Shown here: positions 4,388-5,767 of the stretch, one piece after another | Position numbering within the stretch: the stretch's first letter is position 1 | How the letters are laid out: each line of letters starts with the position of its first letter | From: Dehalococcoidales bacterium | Lineage (GTDB): Bacteria; Chloroflexota; Dehalococcoidia; Dehalococcoidales; UBA2162 | Direction: 5' to 3' | Assembly: GCA_020354275.1 (NCBI GenBank) | Contig: CP070645.1 | Coordinates: 230,919-236,685, forward strand | DNA length: 5,767 bases | Translations under genes and position numbers: made by a program | The notes under the pieces: model-generated | The model's input: only the letters and a program-made list of their open reading frames with translations | Database searches by the model: none | What the model was told of the DNA's origin: nothing

Positions 4388-5767
4388 TTAGTCCTTCGAT
4401 TTACTGGCGATAGTTATCTGAACGGTCTCTTTAAAACGCTCAAAGGGTTGTGAAGACAGCTGTTCACCACTGCGTAAACGGACAGATACAGTGCCTTTAG
4501 CTTCCTCTTTATCACCCACCACCAGCATAAACGGCACCTTTTCCAGCTGCGCCTGCCGTATCTTCATGTTCATCCTCTCGGAGCGGTCATCAACCTTTGC
4601 CCGCACACCGTCACCGGTGAGTTCTGTCCCCAGCTTACGGGCATACTCCAGGTGGCGGTCGGCTACCGGAATTACCACTACCTGGACCGGCGATAGCCAT
4701 ACCGGGAAGGCACCGGCATAGTGCTCGATTAAAAGTCCAAAAAAGCGTTCCCATGCCCCCAGCAGGGCACGGTGTATCATATAAGGGCGATGTTCATGAC
4801 CATCTTGTCCTATGTAGACCATATCGAACCGCTCCGGCAGGTTGAAGTCAAACTGTATTGTCGTCATCTGCCACTCACGTCCCAAGGCATCTTCTATCTT
4901 GATGTCTATTTTTGGGCCGTAAAAAGCACCGCCACCTTGATCCACTTCGTAGGGTACATCCTGTTCGTCGAGGACTTTGCGTAAGGCTTCTTCAGCCTGG
5001 TGCCACTGCTCTTCTGTCCCTATCGCCTTCTCCGGTCGGGTAGAAAGGTATACCTTATATTTCTCAAACCCGAAAGCCTGCCACATATGGACTGAGAAAC
5101 GGAATACCTCGGCAATCTCACCCTCAACCTGCTCAGGAGTACAGATAATATGGGCGTCGTCCTGAGTGAAGCCACGTGTCCGTAATAATCCCAGCAATAC
5201 ACCGCTGCGTTCGTAGCGGTAGACAGTACCCAGTTCTGCCCAGCGTAATGGCAAATCACGATAGGAGCGTATCTGTGACTTGTAAGATAAAATATGGAAA
5301 GGACAATTCATTGGTTTGAGAAAATATTGGTGTCCCTCGATATCAATTGGTGAGTACATATTCTCCTGGTAGAAATCAAGATGACCACTGGTCTCCCAGA
5401 GCTTGCTGAGACCGATATGGGGAGTGTAGAGCAGCTCATACCCATTGGCAAAGTGTTCCTGCCGCCAGAACTCCTCGATAACAGCACGAATGCGGCCAGC
5501 CTTGGGACCATAGATAATGAGACCACCACCAATCTCCTCAGGGGCAATATAGAGGTCAAGTTGCTTGTTCAACCGACGGTGGTCACGAGCTTCTTGTTGC
5601 TCAAGCTTATCAAGGTGTTCCTCTAGGGCTTCCCCGGTTTCGAAAGCAACCCCGTATATCCGCTGCAGCATGGGACGCCTTTCTTGACCGCGCCAGTAGG
5701 CCCCGGCAATGCTAACCAGCTTGAAGGCTTTAATCTCCCCGGTAGAGCTGACATGGGGCCCGCGACA
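4388..5767 (-). CDS. thrS: Threonyl-tRNA synthetase, N-terminus beyond window
   Basis: Class II synthetase charging tRNA-Thr in the cytoplasm. The frame is open to the window edge: 459 residues are visible, and about 180 N-terminal residues (TGS domain and most of the editing domain) are missing. The visible part begins with CRGPHVSSTGE, whose Cys and His (residues 1 and 5) match the Cys182/His186 pair of the E. coli editing site. GAYWRGQERRPMLQRIYGVAF ends the editing domain. The catalytic core has the zinc ligands Cys155 (MNCPFH), His206 (DDAHI) and His332 (MIHRA), with the same spacing, 51 and 126, as E. coli Cys334, His385 and His511. Motif 2 Arg184 and motif 3 Arg341 match E. coli Arg363 and Arg520. 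The C-terminal anticodon-binding domain starts near LSPVQVVVIPV. Oddity: the LHG after motif 2 reads LLG (Leu192). The ATG at 5671 is internal, not the start. Confidence 0.98.
   Translation of the reverse strand, partial: CRGPHVSSTGEIKAFKLVSIAGAYWRGQERRPMLQRIYGVAFETGEALEEHLDKLEQQEARDHRRLNKQLDLYIAPEEIGGGLIIYGPKAGRIRAVIEEFWRQEHFANGYELLYTPHIGLSKLWETSGHLDFYQENMYSPIDIEGHQYFLKPMNCPFHILSYKSQIRSYRDLPLRWAELGTVYRYERSGVLLGLLRTRGFTQDDAHIICTPEQVEGEIAEVFRFSVHMWQAFGFEKYKVYLSTRPEKAIGTEEQWHQAEEALRKVLDEQDVPYEVDQGGGAFYGPKIDIKIEDALGREWQMTTIQFDFNLPERFDMVYIGQDGHEHRPYMIHRALLGAWERFFGLLIEHYAGAFPVWLSPVQVVVIPVADRHLEYARKLGTELTGDGVRAKVDDRSERMNMKIRQAQLEKVPFMLVVGDKEEAKGTVSVRLRSGEQLSSQPFERFKETVQITIASKSKD

Noticed and set aside
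4388..5671. ATG at 5671 as the start of thrS
   Set aside because: The frame continues upstream to the window edge and encodes conserved editing-domain sequence (CRGPH, GAYWRG), so this Met is internal.

Overview
All supported genes lie on the minus strand, so the biological reading direction runs from base 5767 down to base 1. In that direction the window holds thrS (N-terminus cut off), infC, rpmI, rplT, a short phenylalanine-rich leader peptide inside an attenuator, pheS, and pheT (C-terminus cut off). This is a chromosomal housekeeping block for translation: two aminoacyl-tRNA synthetases (Thr and Phe), initiation factor IF3, and ribosomal proteins L35 and L20. The order thrS-infC-rpmI-rplT-leader peptide-pheS-pheT is the same as the well-known Escherichia coli cluster, with a leader peptide where E. 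coli has pheM.

The organism is a bacterium with intermediate GC content. The proteins are not proteobacterial in character: PheS carries a four-cysteine insert of the kind seen in some Gram-positive-type enzymes, and ThrS has MNCPFH rather than the E. coli MNCPGH at its zinc site. My impression is Chloroflexota (Dehalococcoidia-like), but this rests on remembered sequence style and is only a weak guess. There is no sign of mobile DNA, CRISPR, rRNA or tRNA genes.

Layout: thrS ends at 4388. A gap of about 100 bases carries a good sigma70-type promoter (TTGATT, 17 bases, TATAGT with an extended -10) for infC. infC has no ATG, GTG or TTG at the position where IF3 homology begins; an ATA codon at 4279 fits as start codon, which suggests the IF3 self-control seen with the E. 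coli AUU start. The infC stop abuts the rpmI start (TAGATG). rpmI and rplT follow with a 55-base gap, and rplT starts with TTG. IF3 ends in three tandem copies of an 8-residue Lys/Glu repeat.

The 361-base gap between rplT and pheS is the most interesting part. It holds a promoter (TTGACA, 18 bases, TAGAGT, extended -10), a 22-codon leader ORF with Phe at residues 12, 14, 16 and 18, a strong intrinsic terminator just before pheS, and three further long helices that compete with each other or with the terminator. The stop codon of the leader ORF lies two bases before a 10-bp antiterminator arm. This is the geometry of ribosome-mediated attenuation that would raise PheRS synthesis when charged tRNA-Phe is scarce. 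The peptide is not similar in sequence to E. coli PheM beyond being Phe-rich, so it may be an independent or strongly diverged solution.

Other points worth a look are substitutions at normally conserved active-site positions in PheS (HQxEG-type motif reads INFDG) and in ThrS (LHG reads LLG).
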